Assembly: GCA_023701085.1 (NCBI GenBank)
Contig: JAMPXR010000191.1
Span: 1 to 5,599 of the forward strand
DNA length: 5,599 bases
Source of the DNA: Ramlibacter sp.
GTDB lineage: Bacteria; Pseudomonadota; Gammaproteobacteria; Burkholderiales; Burkholderiaceae_C
Direction: 5' to 3'
Each line of letters begins with the position of its first letter. Position 1 is the stretch's first letter. Below are positions 4,637 to 5,599 of this stretch, in pieces. The translations under genes and the position numbers were made by a program. Below the pieces are notes generated by a model that saw nothing but the letters and a program-made list of their open reading frames with translations, was not told where the DNA came from and searched no databases.

Positions 4637-4719
4637 GGAAGGCTCCCGGTGAATTCCGTGATGCCCGCATCTTTACCGCTGAGCCGGATCTGCCGTATCC
4701 GCCAAGCTCGTCTCCCGGC

Positions 4720-4735
4720 GTAGGCGCATGCCTAC
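4720..4735. repeat. Short inverted repeat over the methyltransferase stop codon
   Basis: GTAGGC (4720-4725) and GCCTAC (4730-4735) are exact inverted copies separated by GCAT. The right arm contains the TAG stop of the methyltransferase gene. No T-tract follows on either strand, so it is not a canonical intrinsic terminator; it may be a 3'-end hairpin or an operator. Confidence 0.35.
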
Positions 4736-5599
4736 ACCCGCGCGGCCCGCGCTGGCGAAGCGGCCAGACGCCACAGGGACGTCACTTCCTTGGTTCGCGC
4801 CATGTGCAAGGGATCGCGCGCATCGGTGGCCTTGGGATGGCGCGGCCGCACTTCACTGCGGCCGACGACGTGCAAACCGGCCGCCGCGATGAGCGCCATC
4901 AGTTCTTGGCGCGTGCGCAAGCCGAGATGCTCGGCCAAGTCCGACAGGATCAGCCACCCCTCGCCCGCCGGCGCCAGGTGGGCCGCCAGCCCGGCGAGAA
5001 AGCCGCGCAGCATGCGGCTGTCCTCGTCGTAGATCGCGTGCTCCAGCGGCGAGCTCGCGCGCGCGGGCAGCCACGGCGGGTTGCACACGATGAGCGGCGC
5101 GCTGCCGGGCGGAAACAGGTCGGCGCGCAACAGCTCGACCCGATCGTGCAGGCCGAGCCGCTCCAGGTTGTCGCGCGCGCATGCCAGAGCGCGCGCATCG
5201 TGGTCCGTCGCCACCACGCGCTTCACGCCCCGGCGCGCCAGGATCGCGGCCAGCACGCCCGTTCCGGTGCCAATGTCGAATGCCAGCTGCGTGGACGGCA
5301 GCGGCGCCTTGGCGACCAGTTCCAGGTATTCGCCGCGCACCGGCGAGAACACGCCGTAGTGCGCATGGATCCTGTTGCCCGGCGCAGCACCCAGCGCCGC
5401 GACCTCGACGCCGCGCTTGCGCCATTCATAGGCGCCCACCAGCCCCAGCAGTTCGCGCAGCGATGCGACCGAAGGCTGCCCGTCGGCCGGACCCCATGCC
5501 TGGCCGCAAGCGGCCCGCAGGTCCGGCGCGCGCGGCAGCCCGATCCGGTAATCGCCTTCCAGCGCGACCAGCAGGCAGCCCAGTACGCGTGCGCGCCGG
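4732..5599 (-). CDS. Class I SAM-dependent methyltransferase (5' end beyond right edge)
   Basis: The frame is open from the right edge to the TAG at 4732-4734, giving 289 codons with about 288 visible residues; the true start is outside the window. In-frame GTG at 5437-5439 is not a good start because the upstream 53 codons read as coherent protein (for example LGCLLVALEGDYRIGLP). Landmarks in order: HYGVFSPVRGEYLELV before the fold; FDIGTGTGVLAA, the SAM-binding glycine loop; VVATDHDARALACARDNLERLG, where the acidic residue should hold the SAM ribose; then ADLFPPGSAPLIVCNPPW, the NPPW form of the (N/D)PP(Y/F/W) motif found in N-methyltransferases such as PrmC and RsmC-like enzymes. The C-terminal part is a typical remaining Rossmann half. 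The substrate may be a ribosomal protein, rRNA or other amine and cannot be assigned. A short inverted repeat covers the stop codon. Confidence 0.85.
   Translation of the reverse strand, partial: RRARVLGCLLVALEGDYRIGLPRAPDLRAACGQAWGPADGQPSVASLRELLGLVGAYEWRKRGVEVAALGAAPGNRIHAHYGVFSPVRGEYLELVAKAPLPSTQLAFDIGTGTGVLAAILARRGVKRVVATDHDARALACARDNLERLGLHDRVELLRADLFPPGSAPLIVCNPPWLPARASSPLEHAIYDEDSRMLRGFLAGLAAHLAPAGEGWLILSDLAEHLGLRTRQELMALIAAAGLHVVGRSEVRPRHPKATDARDPLHMARTKEVTSLWRLAASPARAARV

Noticed and set aside
4049..4723. Plus-strand ORF of 224 residues
   Set aside because: It spans two minus-strand genes and the regulatory region between them, has no recognisable domain, and arises from high GC.

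Overview
The window is about 5.6 kb of GC-rich DNA with strongly GC-biased third codon positions. Its gene content (a PA2778-type C39-like peptidase, a NUDT19-like Nudix hydrolase, a YkuD L,D-transpeptidase and a class I methyltransferase) suggests a betaproteobacterial chromosome, probably Burkholderiales/Alcaligenaceae (Bordetella or Achromobacter-like). That placement is inferred from protein style, not from a search. I see no mobile element, phage gene, CRISPR array, tRNA or rRNA.

Layout, left to right: (1) the 3' part of a cysteine peptidase gene with a TPR tail (+, cut by the left edge); (2) a convergent gene for a small exported Ala/Pro/Glu-rich protein (-, 717-1100); (3) a divergent Nudix hydrolase gene with an inserted Nudix box (+, 1365-2249); (4) a second small exported protein, Ser/Thr/Gly-rich (-, 2514-2831), followed by a symmetrical intrinsic terminator; (5) an intergenic stretch of about 340 bases with a +-oriented terminator-like hairpin but no convincing gene; (6) an L,D-transpeptidase (-, 3175-3927); (7) a third small exported Ser/Thr-rich protein (-, 4006-4266) with its own terminator; (8) an unrecognised 69-residue ORF (-, 4427-4636); (9) a class I SAM-dependent methyltransferase (-, 4732 to the right edge, N-terminus missing).

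The most interesting content is a dispersed set of three small exported proteins (127, 105 and 86 residues). All have a Sec-type signal peptide ending in an Ala-x-Ala cleavage site before Gln, a low-complexity body, and the C-terminal tripeptide Asp-Arg-Asn. Two share a GAGQQST block followed by TPMG at identical residue numbers. All three are preceded by the same non-coding arrangement: a C-TAnnnT (-10-like) element, 5-6 bases, then CAGCTGGC. The CAGCTGGC begins a 6-bp stem-loop placed where transcription should start. The stem is maintained in all three (U-G wobble in two, U-A in the third), which suggests a conserved 5'-terminal mRNA hairpin or an operator. The proteins thus look like one family under common control. 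Their function is not known to me.

The other genes appear to be independent single-gene units. The Nudix gene has no Shine-Dalgarno sequence and has a TAGCCT box six bases before its ATG, which suggests leaderless transcription.
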